Shown: positions 33,892 to 47,224 of the stretch, one piece after another
How positions within the stretch are numbered: the stretch's first letter is position 1
Layout of the letters: each line of letters begins with the position of its first letter
Origin: Pholiota molesta
Lineage: Eukaryota; Basidiomycota; Agaricomycetes; Agaricales; Strophariaceae
Assembly: GCA_014925825.1 (NCBI GenBank)
Contig: JACGCK010000001.1
Coordinates: 1,426,001-1,490,000, forward strand
Direction of reading: 5' to 3'
Length of the DNA: 64,000 nt
Program-made: the position numbers and the translations under genes
The notes under the pieces: model-generated
Databases searched by the model: none
Seen by the model: only the letters and a program-made list of their open reading frames with translations
Told to the model about the DNA's origin: nothing

Positions 33892-36800
33892 ATGGATTCC
33901 AGTGGCAGCAGCAGGCCGCTCGCAATGGGAGTCCAAGTCCAGACTGTATCACCTGCAGAACTTTATGAAGCCATTGTTGGCGCCTCTTCACAAAATATTG
34001 CCCAGGTTCAAGCATCAAGCCAGCGGCTCAAACAAATGCTTGATATGTTTGGTTCCTATGATGCCTTGCAAGAGATCGCGTCTCGGACAGATGTCCCATT
34101 ACCCATCCGTCAACAGGCCATTATTCAATTTAAGAATGTCGTTGTTCATCACTGGCGGTCAAGAAAGTACGCAATGGTCGATTACTCGAATTTCTGACGT
34201 ATCATGATTTATGTATTTTCAGATTACTGTCCGATGAACATCGATCACGTATTCGTCAAAGGTGCCTTGTTTTTGTAGATGAGGTCGATGACACTGTAAG
34301 TCCCATGCCATTATCATGTTTGTTCTTTTCACAATTGCCATCCTGATTAGATTGCAGAATGCAATGACATTGTAGTCGCAAAGCTAGCCCGTTCTGATTA
34401 TCCAAACTCATGGTATGATGTTTTCTTATGTTCATGATTCCTAAATAACGTCTCCCGAATCATGTCAAGGCCCACTCTTATCAGTGATCTCGTCAAATTG
34501 ATTGACGCCGATCTTCAGAAGCGATACATACAAAATATCGAAGATCCAAGAAACATACTGAGGCTACGTCGAAGTCTCAAACTTCTGAACGGAATACTGA
34601 AAGAATTTGCTAGCATTAAGCTACCAAATGGGGTGAAAGCAATGGCTCAGGTACAGCAGAACTTACTTACTCTTATTGTACCTTTTGCATTGACGCATCT
34701 TTCAGATTGTAGATCAATTAAAGTCTCTGCTCCAAGGCTACTACTCTACGATGGCCGTCACATTTTCCGCCAATAATATGTCACCCGAGAATCTTGCCTC
34801 GCGGACTGTGCAAGATAATATTCTACTCTCGCACCTGGTGTATAAATGCCTCATCAAGATGGCCGTTTGGCTTTGGAACAAAATGGGTCGACTATCGCCA
34901 GAAGAACACCAACAGAATCAAACATGGGTACGTAATTTCTGTAGACATGTGCTTAGGATGGTTATAACCCATATATATAGGTCGAAGAAATCTTTCAAAA
35001 CTCAATGGCTCAAGTCAAGGCACTAGCAGAATTACGAAAAAATATCGTTCTCTCAGTCATACAAAATGATCAGATGAAGAATGATGAGATTCGCCGAATG
35101 GTCACTATCTTAACGAAGCACTTGCGCACATTTGGCAAATTTTTCCGGCGCTTACAACAACTATCACCCGAGCGCTTTGTTTCATTACCTCTGTGCGGAG
35201 ATTTAATCATGTCGTATTGGTCTCAAATAGTTGACTCTATAGCCTATCCTCAAAATCTAATCACCGGTACACGCATCTTCATTCGCACATTAACAATTAC
35301 TCACAAATTTCGCGTTTTATCGTAGACTCTGATGAAGCTCTGTATCCTGTAAGATTCCTGGTGCAAGGCATGGTCTTGTTCAAAGAAAGTCTTTCTCAAT
35401 TCACTCCGGTGAAAAGAAGCGGAATCTCAAATAAGAATAGTGAGTAATATTTTAATGTAAACATAGCCACGATTTAGCCTTTTCGTTAGCTCTTTCCCAA
35501 GAATTTGTCGAGAATGCTGTTCGTATACTGGTCACCCGTTTTATGCCCCTAAACGCGTCAGACCTGGAAAGTTGGATGGCTGACCCAGAGGAATGGGTTA
35601 ATCTAGAAGACAAAGAAAATGACCAGTGGGAATATGAAATTAGAGTGCGTCATTTATTTCATGACTAATGGCCAAGTTTTCATAATCCCACAAAACACAA
35701 GGCTTGTTCGGAAAGAGTTCTTATGCAACTGTGCAATCAATTCCCAGATTTTGTCGTTCCTCTGCTGGTCTCCACCTTCGAACAAGTTGCTCGTAAGAAG
35801 AACGAAAAATGGTTCATATATCAGAGCGCTGACATACTTCATACGCTTAGCTCGACCTTCCTTAGATCTTGATTCTGTGGTTCAGAAAGAAGCGTTATAC
35901 TGTGCTATCGGTCGATGTGCCATTCGTCTCAAGAATGTCCTGCAATTTGACGTCTGGTTACAAAACACCTTCTTCCAAGAGGCACATGATACTAATCCAA
36001 TGTCAGTCTTTCACCAAACCTCCCCGCTGTCCATGTAATCTCATAAAAGCCCGAAAATATTAGCTATCCGATCATCAAAAGAAGAATTGCATGGCTAATC
36101 GGGAAATGGGTGTCCGATGAATGTACATCGCCAAATAACCCCAACATGTGGGAGATCCTCGTTCATCTTCTCCAAGATCATGGTGCAGGAAGCGATGCTG
36201 TTGTCAGACTTACTGCTGCCTCTTCTCTAAGAGAATGTGTAGATGTATGTTCAAATTCTGTGCATCTCATAGACCTTCGATGCCGATGATATACGACTTT
36301 AGGCCCTAGGTTTTGATCCCCATACTTTTGCTCCATTCTTGGCGACAAGTGTCCCTCAACTCATCCAGATCATGGCTGAAGCAGATACACTGGAAAGTAA
36401 GCGAAAAGTCGATCAAAGCTTGAACACTATCATAGAACAGTCGGGCACATTGGTACGTTCATTTGTGCAATAACATCATCAATGCGTTTTCATATGTTCG
36501 TTACGACCTAGATATTGCCCTTCATTGTGACCATAACTGAGCCCATTCCACAGCTTTGTACGTTAGTTCTTCTAGCTTACCAGACACACACTTAAAACAG
36601 ACCAGGGCGTACTGCCGATAACGACTTCTTATTCAAGGCTTCCTTGTTGGTCACGGTAACGAAGTTGGTGGAGGTAATACTTCGTATCGACTCAGTGCAT
36701 ACAATGTTAATCAGTATACTATTTACAGGCTGTGAAAGAACATTCTAGCCCACTAGGAGGCCTTGTAGTGCCTTTAATTCGCGAAAGTCTTTCTCCATCG

Positions 36801-38127
36801 GTAAGTCCATATCATCTCGTCATCGAGCAACTGACTTATCAGTACGTAGCTCATTGTTCAATTGGACGCAGACGGATTGAACCTTTGGCTCAGCGCTTTG
36901 CGGAACACTGTCACTGTCGCAAGCTCCAATGGTAGTCCCTGCCTACGTGACATCTTCCCCGATGCCATGGCTTTATTAGGAACAAATCTGGATCTTCTAG
37001 GAAGTATCATAAGCATCATTGAATCCTATTTCTTACTTGATGCGGAATATATTATGAAGGTCGGTCAGTTTGAGGTACCCTGCGGCATTCCTCGCTAATC
37101 ACAATCTAGACCTATGCAATTGACATCTTCCGCGCCTTCCTCACGGCTCTGTCGAGTAAGATCGTTGAGGCTAATTCCAAAGAACTACTCCAAGCCCTGA
37201 ATCTGTTGGTTCAATTAACCCCATCTGAGCTCTGGGGTGAAGCTTTGCACACGTCTGGCCTATTCTCCCATTTGTTAAAAACATTAATTGCTGGCGAGGT
37301 ACGTAATGATAAATTTGACCAAAGCTATCTATTGATATTGAACACGTCTAGAGCGACACGATTCTACTTACGGAACACATTTACCTTTTCTCTCGGATAA
37401 CGATGAATGACCGTCGCATGTTCCTTCAGCTTATGTCGGCTAGTTCTCCTGTTTTGAGTCAACCAGAAAGTGTATTGTATGACACTCTGTTGGACCAGTG
37501 GTGGGGAAAGGCATGTTTGCACTTTATTGTTCTCCTGCTGTCTTCTCATGGTTAATTAGTTTGATAACATGAGCGAACCTCGTCATCGAAAACTCACGGC
37601 CATGGGCGTCGCATCTCTAGTATCTACTGGTCGACCCGAAGTCCTACAAAGACTACCCGGAGAGATATTCAATATATGGTTGGACGTCTTTGGAGAATTA
37701 AAAGAAGCTGAGGAGCAAGCCGCAGCACGTCAACGCGAGCTTGAGTAAGCCATAACAAAACCTAAAAACAAAAAAGTACTCATTGCTAACAAAACCTTAG
37801 TTCTGTACCCCCATCTCCCACTAATCTAGTCCGGTACTGGGACTTAGACACTCCACCTGCTTCGTATTTCCGCGAAACCGAAGGTACTCCGGAGTACATT
37901 CGCCGAAAAGAGGTAAATCCGTGTCTTTATCAACAAAATTTTACATTAAGCTGTCTTTAAAGGTGTATGAACGTGATCCTGTCTGTGCAACGCCTCTTGT
38001 TGGCTACATTGGGGCACAGGTTCGAGAAGCAGAGTCCATATGTGGTTCTGCGACCCTTCAGAATTATTTGAGTACCACAGATCCTACAGTCCTCAAGCAG
38101 GTCCAGGATGTGATCAATCGAGGCTAA
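33892..38127 (+). CDS. KAP120: importin-beta family nuclear transport receptor (Kap120/importin-11)
   Basis: Karyopherin that carries cargo, including pre-60S components in yeast, through the nuclear pore. The start ATG is at 33892 (MDSSGSSRPLAMGVQVQTVS) and the stop TAA before 38127. About 20 short introns. The N-terminal RanGTP-binding repeat reads DVPLPIRQQAIIQFKNVVVH HW. Later segments are FLVQGMVLFKESLSQF, SWMADPEEWVNLEDKENDQW (characteristic of this subfamily), KEALYCAIGRCAIRLKN, ESLSPSLIVQLDADGLNLWL, RPEVLQRLPGEIFNIWLDVF and the end LVGYIGAQVREAESICG. I followed the main exon joins and found them in frame. The length of about 1000 residues is normal. It diverges from the SLX4-like gene. 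Confidence 0.93.
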
Positions 38128-38220
38128 CATACATATCTTCATTTCATCGATATCATTACTTTTTTTAACCATTCACTGGATCTGACAGGGCACACACATT
38201 CCTAGAAAAAAACATCATCT

Positions 38221-39731
38221 TCATTCAGAAAACCCGGATTCGCTGTAGCTTCCCATGGAACCCGACAAATCTGTACGCATGTCTAAATCACTACTGAATT
38301 CATAATCGCTTTCACTTCGCTCGCTTTCGATAATTTCGATGATATATCTATGTGCCTCCTTCACCTGTTCTCCGCACCTCAAGCACTCCCAACCTGAATC
38401 GTCATCAGCTTCATCGACTGTACGCATCACGCGTTCGGCTATGCAGTGATAACAGTATATGTGTCCGCAAGAGGTTTGGTATGGATTATGAAATGGATGT
38501 GCTGGAGGTTCCATTTCGGTATGCCCTGACGTATCAATTGATGAGCTCGCTGCCAACGAAGTGAAGAGGTTGGTAGGTTCGGATATATTGAGATTGAATT
38601 GCGCATTTTCAGCACATATGGCGCATTGATCTTCTGAGAGTGACCAAAATTTGCCTCGTTTTTGCGAAGGGCTAAACACTCTTTTGACATCGAGGCTGAG
38701 TCCCAGAAGTCTGCGGAAATGTAACAATGTATATGCAGATATTGGTGACAGCAAGCTAGTAAAGCGGTAGAATTTGCGACGGATTGTTCGAGCACTGACG
38801 AGAGGGAGCAAGAAAAGGAGGAATTCCTATTTACCGAAAGTTGGCATGAGGAACAAGAAAATGCAGGGAAGGAAAACAAACGGACCGTAAAAGCATGCCA
38901 CACCATTTGTCGATTCATGAATTCGTAGCTGACGTCGCGTTTGGTTAGTCTTCGTGATGGTACCAGGCTCATCCTAAGAAGTCTGTCAGCTAATGTCCTA
39001 TATCTAAAAAACATTGAGCATTGAAACTGTAATCCTGTCTGAAAATAATCAAGTACCTTCCATTCCAAAGGAAGGCGATGAAATTTAGGAGGCCTAATAG
39101 AGCATGAATTGATTCAATAGAGCTAAGTGCGTCCCAAATCTTGCGGCGATAGTCTGAAGATGGGACATCCGGCCAAGCATGCGACAATGCGTGTGAGCGA
39201 AATCGGTTATGTAGGTATGGAAAAGCCAGTGTTAATGACCCATGGAGGAGAAGTCTATAGCGAGGTAATCCGGAAGCTGTATAAACAGTTCGTTAGGTTA
39301 ACATTAAGAAGGGACAGGGAATACGCACGAGTTAGACGTGATGAGGAGTTATTTGGTACGATATAACGAAGATCTTGAAGCTTTGCGCCATATGTGGCTC
39401 CGGTATTCCATACCGACAGCCTATACAACGTCAATTGAATCAACAAACTCAACTCGGGTTCGAAGCGGGCCCTAAATGATGCCTAATGTGGGCGTGAATA
39501 AATGCACGGGTGCGTGGTTGGGAAACACACGTTTATCAAGGATAACGCTTTGGTTATGGGTTCTTGAATCAACTGCGCGAGCTCTTGATCCAATAGTTCG
39601 GCATCCAATTGACCAACGCGTATGATACGTGGGCGAACTGCACGCCTCGTGCCTAATTCCGCTCTGGCTTGAGTAAGTTGGGACTGGGCCGAGCGCCAGG
39701 CATCCTCAAGAACAGGAGGTAGTGCAGACAT
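38221..39731 (-). CDS. PEX2: peroxisome assembly RING protein Pex2
   Basis: Peroxisomal membrane ubiquitin ligase subunit that recycles the PTS1 receptor together with Pex10 and Pex12. The start is ATG 39731 (MSALPPVLEDAWRSAQSQLT) and the stop at 38221-38223; about five exons. The N-terminal domain has LDAELLDQELAQLIQEPITK, FEPELSLLIQLTLYRLSVW and TYGAKLQDLRY. Membrane segments include ALLGLLNFIAFLWNG and EFLLFLLPLV. The C-terminal RING starts DQCAICAEN and continues NPYQTSCGHIYCYHCIAERV and WECLRCGEQV; a Ser/Asp-rich tail follows. Its start codon is 113 bp from that of FRS2. Confidence 0.92.
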
Positions 39732-39844
39732 TGGGATATAGCTTGTGGCACGCTGGCACCAACTTGGCAAGATTAGATCGACAACACGTGAGCAATAACC
39801 GTTGAGTCAAGATCATCGATACCCAACTTTCTTCCACTTCAGCA
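39732..39844. promoter_or_regulatory. compact bidirectional promoter PEX2/FRS2
   Basis: 113 bp separate the divergent start codons of PEX2 (-) and FRS2 (+). A CACGTG-type palindrome core (ACACGTGAG) lies about 39784-39792 and could be an E-box, but this is a weak, short match. Confidence 0.45.
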
Positions 39845-41928
39845 ATGTCGGAAGCCTTGCAGAAACTCATTCTAAACACTCTGGACGCTCAATCTTCCAT
39901 AAATGACACGAGGGAGCTCGTTCTTCCTGGTCAAACTCGTCCTGCGTCGTCCAATGAAGACCAAATTAATATCCTAGGAGCGCTTAACTCCTTGTTAAGT
40001 CGTGAAGTTCGCAATTCTTGTTCAACTTTTGTGGCTCCGCACTCAAAAATTTACCCAGATGATCCAATATGAAACCCACGAGGTCCTCTCACATGTCCCA
40101 ACAACTGAAGGAAATCTCGTGTTAAAAGATGGGTCTCATGAAGCTCGAGTATGGTCTGTCCTACCGATCAAAGGTCAAGGAACACCTATAACTCCAATAG
40201 AACTCAAGAAAGCTATTGGAGACGAAACAGCCAAGGTTGGACAAGGCAGGGCCTTTAAAAATGGCTGGATCGCTAAAGAAGGAGATGGCCTTGTAAAAGC
40301 TGTTCGTGCATGATTTATACTTTTCCCATCTGTCTGTCTGACAAACTTCCCTTGGAAGGTATCAGAAATCCAAGACGTAACGCAAGTTGACCTGAACGAG
40401 ATTGCTGCCACCGGAACATTGAAAGCTGGAGAAAAGACACTTGCAGATTTGCGAAAACGCAAGCTTATCTCTCAGAAGTGTGTCCCTGCAACAATCATGA
40501 TATACTCATCACTTATCAAACCCTATACAGAAAAGGTCAATGGTTCACAGTGCATAAGGGGTCGCAGTTCAGCACATCTACTGCGAAACCAGAAACAGAT
40601 TTAACTGTCGATATGCTTACTTCGTGCGTAGCTTACTTGCAAATGTTTTGCCGATTTTTATCGTGCTTTTTCAGTGGTTCCTGGAACACATCCACGTATA
40701 AGAAATACAATTTTGAGGCCGAAGGTGTCCCCACTTCGGGAGGAGCCCTGCATCCTCTTCTGAAAGTTCGGGAGGAGATCCGAAATATCTTCTTGGAGAT
40801 GGGGTAAGCCTTTATCTTCTTTTTTCCAATTGAGTCCGAAGTCCTTGGCTGATATGCCTAGTTTTGCGGAGATGCCAACGTCTTCCTTCGTAGAGTCTGG
40901 ATTCTGGTGCTTCGATGCGCTTTTCGTGCCCCAGCAGCATCCAGCAAGAGATCTGCAGGATACCTTCTACATTTCAGGTAAATGTGCACCTTTTTCTTTA
41001 TTACTTCACTGTTTTAATCAAGTCCGCCGACTACTAGATCCCCTGAAATCATTGCCCCCAAATGCCGAATATTATAAACGCGTTTCAACCATTCACGAGC
41101 AGGGAGGTTACGGGTCAATGGGATATAGGGCTCCATGGTCTCACGAGGAATCAAGCAAACTTCTTCTCCGCACGCATACGACCGCGTCATCAGCACACAT
41201 GCTGTACAAGCTCGCTGCTAAGTGCAGAGGCGAGAAGGCTGAAGAAGACACTAAGGAATTCGCCCACGGCGTGAGCGCAGCATCCACCGCAGAAGAGGGT
41301 ACAGACGATGGCTTCCGACCAGCCAAATTGTTCAGCATAGACCGAGTCTTCAGAAATGAGTCAATGGATGCGACACATCTAGCGGAATTCCATCAAGTTG
41401 AAGGCGTTGTTGCCGATCGTAATTTGACTCTGGCTGATCTTATTGGTCAGTCGCTTAACATTTGAACATTCCACTCAAATTCAATCTTCTCTTATCTTCA
41501 GGGTTTATGCGCGTTTTCTTCCGCAAGATGGGCATCGAAAAGGTACGCTTCAAACCTGCGTACAACCCTTACACGGAAGTAAGTTGTTTTGCTAGTTATT
41601 GCAATCTAGTATGCTGATACCAGACCTTTAGCCTTCACTTGAAATCTTCGCTTTCCATCCAATGCTAGATCGTTGGGTTGAGGTGGGAAACAGTGGAATG
41701 TTCCGACCTGAGATGCTGGAGCCAATGGGATTCCCCAAAGACGTGCGTGTACATGGTTGGGGCCTGAGCCTTGAACGGCCTACTATGATTCGGTAAGTTT
41801 GAAAGAAACATCCAAACCTGCTATTTTCTTACATGGTTTGAAGATATGGTATTAACAACATCCGAACTCTTGTTGGACACAAGGTTTCAATAGAGGGCAT
41901 CGAAAATTCTCCCGCTGTCATGTTCTAA
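39845..41928 (+). CDS. FRS2: cytosolic phenylalanyl-tRNA synthetase alpha subunit
   Basis: Catalytic subunit of the alpha2beta2 PheRS that charges tRNA-Phe. The start ATG is at 39845 ([20 protein letters not shown]) and the stop TAA at 41926-41928; about nine exons, all joined in frame. The N-terminal winged-helix part includes [20 protein letters not shown] and [13 protein letters not shown]. The class II core shows [55 protein letters not shown], motif 2 ([20 protein letters not shown]), [20 protein letters not shown] and motif 3 ([20 protein letters not shown]). The partner subunit FRS1 lies about 10 kb to the right on the other strand. It converges with the ThrE-like gene, 58 bp between stops. 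Confidence 0.96.
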
Positions 41929-41986
41929 TATTTGAAAACAAAGGATAGATATTACTCAAATTGTAAAATTTTATACACCATCTGTT

Positions 41987-44430
41987 TCAGAAAGAAAACA
42001 CTGCAGCGTTCTTCCTTGACCCGAAGGTATACACTAGTGCTTGGCTCATGAACAACCCAACAGTGATTCCTATCGTCACAGCGATCATCGCGCCTCCGAT
42101 ATCGATTCCACTGCCATTTGCGGTGATCCCGCCTGCCTGTGAAAGACCCGACTAGAGGACAATGCTTTCAAATTAAATTCCATTCCAAAGGCAACGGAGA
42201 GCAACTTACAGGAACCAAAAACAAGACGCCTGTCACCATGGATGTGAAGGCTGTTCCTCCCATCTTCCGAGAATAGGCATTTCCTAAAAGTCCAACAGTA
42301 AAGGCACCAATCGCAGATACAACGTCCGACCTGTTGAAGATATAGTGATTTGCGATCTTATTCGAAGCATATGAACAACAAGATATGACGACCATAACTA
42401 TGAGCTGTTTGCTTCTCAGAGGCTGCAAATTGGCCAATGAGGACAGAGTAGAAAACAGTGGCACAATGATAAAGGATGACCAGAGTGGAAAGGGTTGCAA
42501 GTACCATGGAAATCTGCTTGGACGATAGCATGCACTGATGATGTCCTGTTCTTTAGGCAAGATAGTATGAGTGAAGGTCCACGTCCCATTCAAAGGGACT
42601 CCTGTGTCGTTCGTAGTCCCATTGTCGGCGAGCCAGACACCAGTCAATGAAACAGTGCTGCTAAGTTTTGCCGCCAACTCATCTAGGTGCCGACGAGTAG
42701 TAGGGTCGAAAAGTAGATAGAAGTCATTCCCAATCTGTAATCCAAATCCCTGTATGATGATTGTGATTCTGATCAGCCAGCCATTCCACATTCAGAGATT
42801 TGTTGGAACGTACCAAAAACAACGTGTATATCAAAGCGTAGACCATTTTTACGCTTCCACACACAATGTTTTTTGATGCGAGTTCCAATGAACTGCTGAC
42901 TGAGGAACAACGTTGTTGAATGTCTTTATTGGAAAATAACGAAGAACGTACGAATAAGGTACCCAGGAAGGATCCCAATAATGCCAGCAGAGGAAATAGC
43001 AGTATAACAGAATATTTGGGTGCGAATACTGCTTAGACCTCTTGCCGTAAATGATACAAGGATCGATATTGTGATTCTGTTCGATGTGGGTCATTTTTTG
43101 AACACATGCAGACATCACCGGAATAGATGTTGGGGACTCACTCAAATACGTTCGCATACAGTGCGCTCTTCTTGGCAACCGAAAGCTGAAGATAAGCCAA
43201 GACAAAGGCAGCGATACCAGCGATCCACATATCCACAAAGGATCCGCCAAAGGCCAGTGGACATATCAGAGCAGAAAGGCAAAATGCCAAGAAGCAACGG
43301 AACAAGACAGAATAGGGAGGCGGAGCGTTCAGAAGAGTTTCTAGTTGTTCGGTGGCCTTCTTCGCGCTTACTTCATCGTGTACCACAGAGCGATAGATTA
43401 GATGAACTTTATGAAGAGCTCCCAGGGACAGGCGTCCGCCACATTTGACAAAATGAGTTTCGGAGCAGCCAAGGTCTTGATCGCCATAGGAACAGATTAT
43501 GACTCCAGGCAGATGGATAAACTCAGCTTGGACATCAAGAATACGTGCAGCAGCTACTAGCTGAGATTCTATACGATGAGAAGGTGCCCCGAAGGACATC
43601 AATGCTCGTGCTAGTTTAAGCAAGAATTCTTGTCGATGCTTCATTGCTGAAAGGGTATTTTGAACGTTCCAACATTATAATATCTTATATATTTAAAACT
43701 CACAGGAAATATTGAATTCAATCCTGATGCGTTGAATATGTTTGCGGCGCGTGCGATAGTCCATCTGGCGCAGTACATTCTTTTCAAGGTCTTCCTGATC
43801 GTCGACTTGACCAGCCTCTTTACCAGTCACTCTAGGATCGTCGGGATCCAAAAATTCCGAATCTAAAGTAGAAGTCTGAGAAAAAGTTGAATCATCTTTG
43901 CGCATATCCATGCCGCTGCTAAGCCCATAAATATCGTTCGCTGTCGGAGAGTCATGTCCCCATGTGTTTTGATGTTGGTCAGGGAGTTCGTGTGTGCCAG
44001 ATCTTGTCATCGAGTACCAGTCCATCATGTTGGCGAGGAGACCTTGTCGTTTCCGTGATTGTGTGGTGTGCGATGATTCAGCTTGTGTCCCATTACCGCC
44101 CATTTTTATGCTATCTTGAGCTGCAGCGGAATTGTTCAAATATCCACGAGCTTCAGTATAAGCGGGAGTTGGCGACGATATGTCGTATGGATGTTCATAA
44201 GACGATAGACTGTACTTATTGAATAGATTATCGTCGTTCGTCGATCGCCTTCCATCGTTGGCTTTGTTGAGCCTGGGCGAGTTCATGAGATCGGCGGGAC
44301 CGACTTCGCGGCCAAGCGAAACCCAGCTAGCTCTCTTCGACTCACTGGGACGTGTTTGGTCCCCATGAGAGTCCCGTTCTTGTTCGTTCTGATCCTGCGA
44401 GCGCGAGGGATATCGGAAGGCTCCAGACAT
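41987..44430 (-). CDS. ThrE/DUF1212-type membrane transporter (Prm10-like)
   Basis: Integral membrane protein of the threonine/serine exporter-like family found in fungi (yeast relative Prm10/YJL108C). The start is ATG 44430 (MSGAFRYPSRSQDQNEQERD) and the stop TGA at 41987-41989. The first 230 residues are disordered, rich in Ser, Asp and Asn, ending in basic RTRRKHIQRIRIEF. The ThrE domain begins RQEFLLKLARALMSFGAPSH and RIESQLVAAARILDVQAEFI. It is followed by alternating hydrophobic helices (FRCFLAFCLSALICPLAFGG, DMWIAGIAAFVLAYLQLS) and, after KMVYALIYTLFLGFGL, a second half with FIIVPLFSTLSSLANLQPL, SDVVSAIGAFTVGLLGNAYS and GAMIAVTIGITVGLFMSQ. The substrate is unknown for the fungal group. 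Confidence 0.86.
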
Positions 44431-44610
44431 GATAGATATGAGTGCCCAGATCGCAAAAGGTACTGTTGGACAAGTATGTTGAGAAAGGCAAAGGTGGAAG
44501 TAGGCTTGTCATGCACTGAACTGGTCGGTCAGCTACCGTGTGAACATCAAATTGCTATATATGGTACGTCTATTGCCTGTTTAATTATTGCACCAGCTTT
44601 TGAACCAAAT

Positions 44611-46223
44611 TTATACATCGCCCCTGTACTTCGAATCGATACTGGTGGTTCCATCCGCCAGGTCAGTCACTACGTCCTTTTGAACATGGATTGAGTGAGC
44701 TGTTGCCGCCGCAATTGTATGGGTCTGATGCTGCATTCTGAAGCTCTAAAATAGATATGAATTAAACATTATCGAAACCTGCAAATTAGAATACGTACAG
44801 AAACCTCGAGTTCTTCTGAGGCCATAGTTTTGAGAGCTGTCCTAGCATTAAGTGTATCCAACAGTGTCTAGAAACGCGTTAGAACAATCCGCACATTCAA
44901 TTTGATGCCACGCTTACGTTGGTGTAGATGCGGCCAATTGGGTACGCGAACATCGCATACAAATTTGTGTTGCGATGGAACATGAAGCTGAAGAGATCCG
45001 CAAGAGCAAAAATAGACGCGAAGAGGCCAGTTTGAATGGCACCACGAATAATACGATTAATGATCGTGTCGGTTCTCCGGAAGCCAGTGCGCGCTCTGGT
45101 CAGCGAGATCGTTAAACTAGCTATTTGCCTACTATAAGCCGTGGTGAACATCATGAACAATACAGAAACTCGAACCAGTAATCATGATATCGGCACTTGT
45201 TTGGAAAGTAAGCCAGCAGATAACAAATGGGCCCACAGCACCAAATTTGGCGATTCTGAAGAGAAAGATGCTTAGCATTACGAAGGTTTTATTTCAACAC
45301 GGAACGTACTCATGCAAGATTCCACAGTATATCCCAGCGTATATTCCGAAGAAAAGTCCCAGAACGCTTAGAGTCCCAATAAATGCCACAAGCGGAATGC
45401 TCTTGGTGAGGGCGAGGACACTGTATGTATATCTTCAGCCCAATTACAGACTTGAAAATTATTCAGAAACAAGCTCACCGATGGCTTAAAAAAATTTGAG
45501 TCACAAATGCCGCCACGGAAGTGGCACAGGCAGTAAAAGGGATCGTCCAGGTAACAACTATGTAAGAACCATATCCCAATCAGTAATCATTTCAAACACC
45601 GGATTTTTTTTAAACTTACACGCAAGGCTTGACGGGTTCATGTAGTTGGTAACGCTGATAAGCATATTCAATAAGAATGCGTCAACAGATGATACGAGCC
45701 ATGATTAGCCATACCACATATCCCAGCCAGCGTATACCGCACTACATGTTGCAATCTTGGTAAGCGGTGATAATACCAACTTCGCGAAATGTACTCACAC
45801 CACACTATGCACTGTGTCGAGGAAGAACAGAATGACGACAACCGATCTATGAAAAACGGAAAAGTCAGTCCAAGAAGGTTGCATAAGTAGGCCGAAATCG
45901 AGTGCCACGTACTTGATCCAAAGTCTATCATTGAATTCTAGAGATGAAAATGCATGAATAAGCACGAAATAGCTTGTCAAAAGTAAGAAAAGAGAAACGA
46001 ACTCGTGTTGAAGTAGACGATGAATTGGTATGTAACAAGACCGTATAGATAGGTGTTGACTGTTATGGGAAATTATTATCAGCCAGTTTCCATGGATTAT
46101 GCTTCGCTTATTGTTACTCACAGAAGAGCCCGATAAGGACGACACCTAGTCAAGGATAAGTAAACGTAACGTAGGACAGTGGATAAGAATCCCAGTACCT
46201 ATGACCAAATCGAATTCACCCAT
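44611..46223 (-). CDS. DUF6534-type seven-helix membrane protein
   Basis: Belongs to the large basidiomycete family of receptor-like proteins with a conserved C-terminal DUF6534 domain; function unknown. The start is ATG 46223 (MGEFDLVIGVVLIGLF) and the stop TAA at 44611-44613, with seven or more short exons. The landmarks are VNTYLYGLVTYQFIVYFNT, SVVVILFFLDTVHSVV, FTACATSVAAFVTQIFLSHR, LVAFIGTLSVLGFFFGIYAG, FVICWLTFQTSADIMI and the DUF6534 end FRRTDTIINRIIRGAIQTGL, FSFMFHRNTNLYAMFAYPIG and LDTLNAR. Order and spacing are as usual for the family; the tail is polar. No frame defect seen. Confidence 0.87.
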
Positions 46224-46402
46224 CTTGCGAGTTGAGCAACGTCTTGCGCAGGTCAATAACTTAGTAGTGAAGGAAAGGAAGGATGGATCACAAATGGAGC
46301 GATTTCTGTAGCATTGTAACCGCTTCAGCCTTTAACTGCTTTTACGTTGAAGGGCCGCTGCGTCGTGACAAGCGGCAAACCCAAACAAGCCCTGAGTGCC
46401 GA

Positions 46403-46850
46403 TCAGAGGACTTTCAAAGAAGCAGGGTTGAATGGATATTCTTTCACCCTTTCTTCCATCATATCGTCAAGACATGCCTGCCAGCAAGGAATGTATCTTT
46501 CAGAGTCCCAAATCCTTTGGAAGAGCGTAGTATCGGCATTGATTCCCACCTCAGATGGAAGCCTCGGTGTAACAATTTCGGGGGCTGTGGGCGCTTATTG
46601 ATGCGGCTGAACCATGTCCTCAACTCTCCTCTCAGTTGTAAGTGTTCTTGCCTCTCAAGCCCACATTCAAAATCCTTATCTAACGTTCTGCGTTTACTTG
46701 CTCAGTGCCAACTCAGTGCTGAACCAGAATACATTAACGGACATCACCAAAAAGGTTAGAGCCGGCGCTGCCAGCCACAACAACTGTAACCAACACCACA
46801 CTGTTTCAAACGAGTCGAGACCTTTGGAGACTTCTTAGAGTTATTCTGTC
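46403..46850 (-). CDS. small uncalled protein gene, start unplaced, one apparent missing base
   Basis: The - strand encodes a coherent protein that open-frame prediction misses. Working from the stop TGA at 46403-46405 upwards: DSERYIPCWQACLDDMMEER then VKEYPFNPASLKVL at the end, preceded by APTAPEIVTPRLPSEVGINA. One base earlier in frame is GELRTWFSRINK, then a short intron (GTAAAC...ACTGAG) and a hydrophobic exon (VWCWLQLLWLAAPALTFLVM, SVNVFWFSTELALSK). Joining INK to APTAPE needs one extra base near 46592-46599, the same direction as the other shifts. The first exon and start were not found; MSVNVFWF at 46744 is a possible internal start. I do not recognise the family. One membrane helix plus a soluble C-terminus is the visible layout. 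Confidence 0.55.
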
Positions 46851-47224
46851 GCGACGCATCAGAGTGCTAATAATTCTTATGTACATAATTCTAATTTCTC
46901 TATGGCAGCCAATTTGAAGTAATTTGAAGTTTGAACGTTGCATATATTAGCATATGTTCCTAGGTCTCTTTCAATAAGTTTCAAAAGTACTTCTGGGGGA
47001 CATGAGGTATCATAACGTTATCATGTCCCTGTCGACTTATCCATGTACAACACAACCCTACCACTCCACGCAGCAATTCAATGTCAGCTGCTACTACCTA
47101 TTTGTACCTTTTGAATCAATTCTGAATCTGAGTTTATGATAACGTATAAGCTACACAACACAGGCGACTGAAAGGCGACTGCACTTTGAATTGCAAACAT
47201 GAAAGATATGCATCATGTATTGAC
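46851..47224. other. AT-rich intergenic region
   Basis: Between two - strand genes. It contains a near-tandem AATTTGAAGT doublet (about 46911-46930) and several short AT-rich stretches. It may hide the unplaced first exon of the small gene to its left. No other gene seen. Confidence 0.4.

Noticed and set aside
33620..34207. 195-codon + strand frame starting 33620
   Set aside because: It runs out of phase through the first exon of KAP120; the conserved importin sequence starting at 33892 is in another frame.
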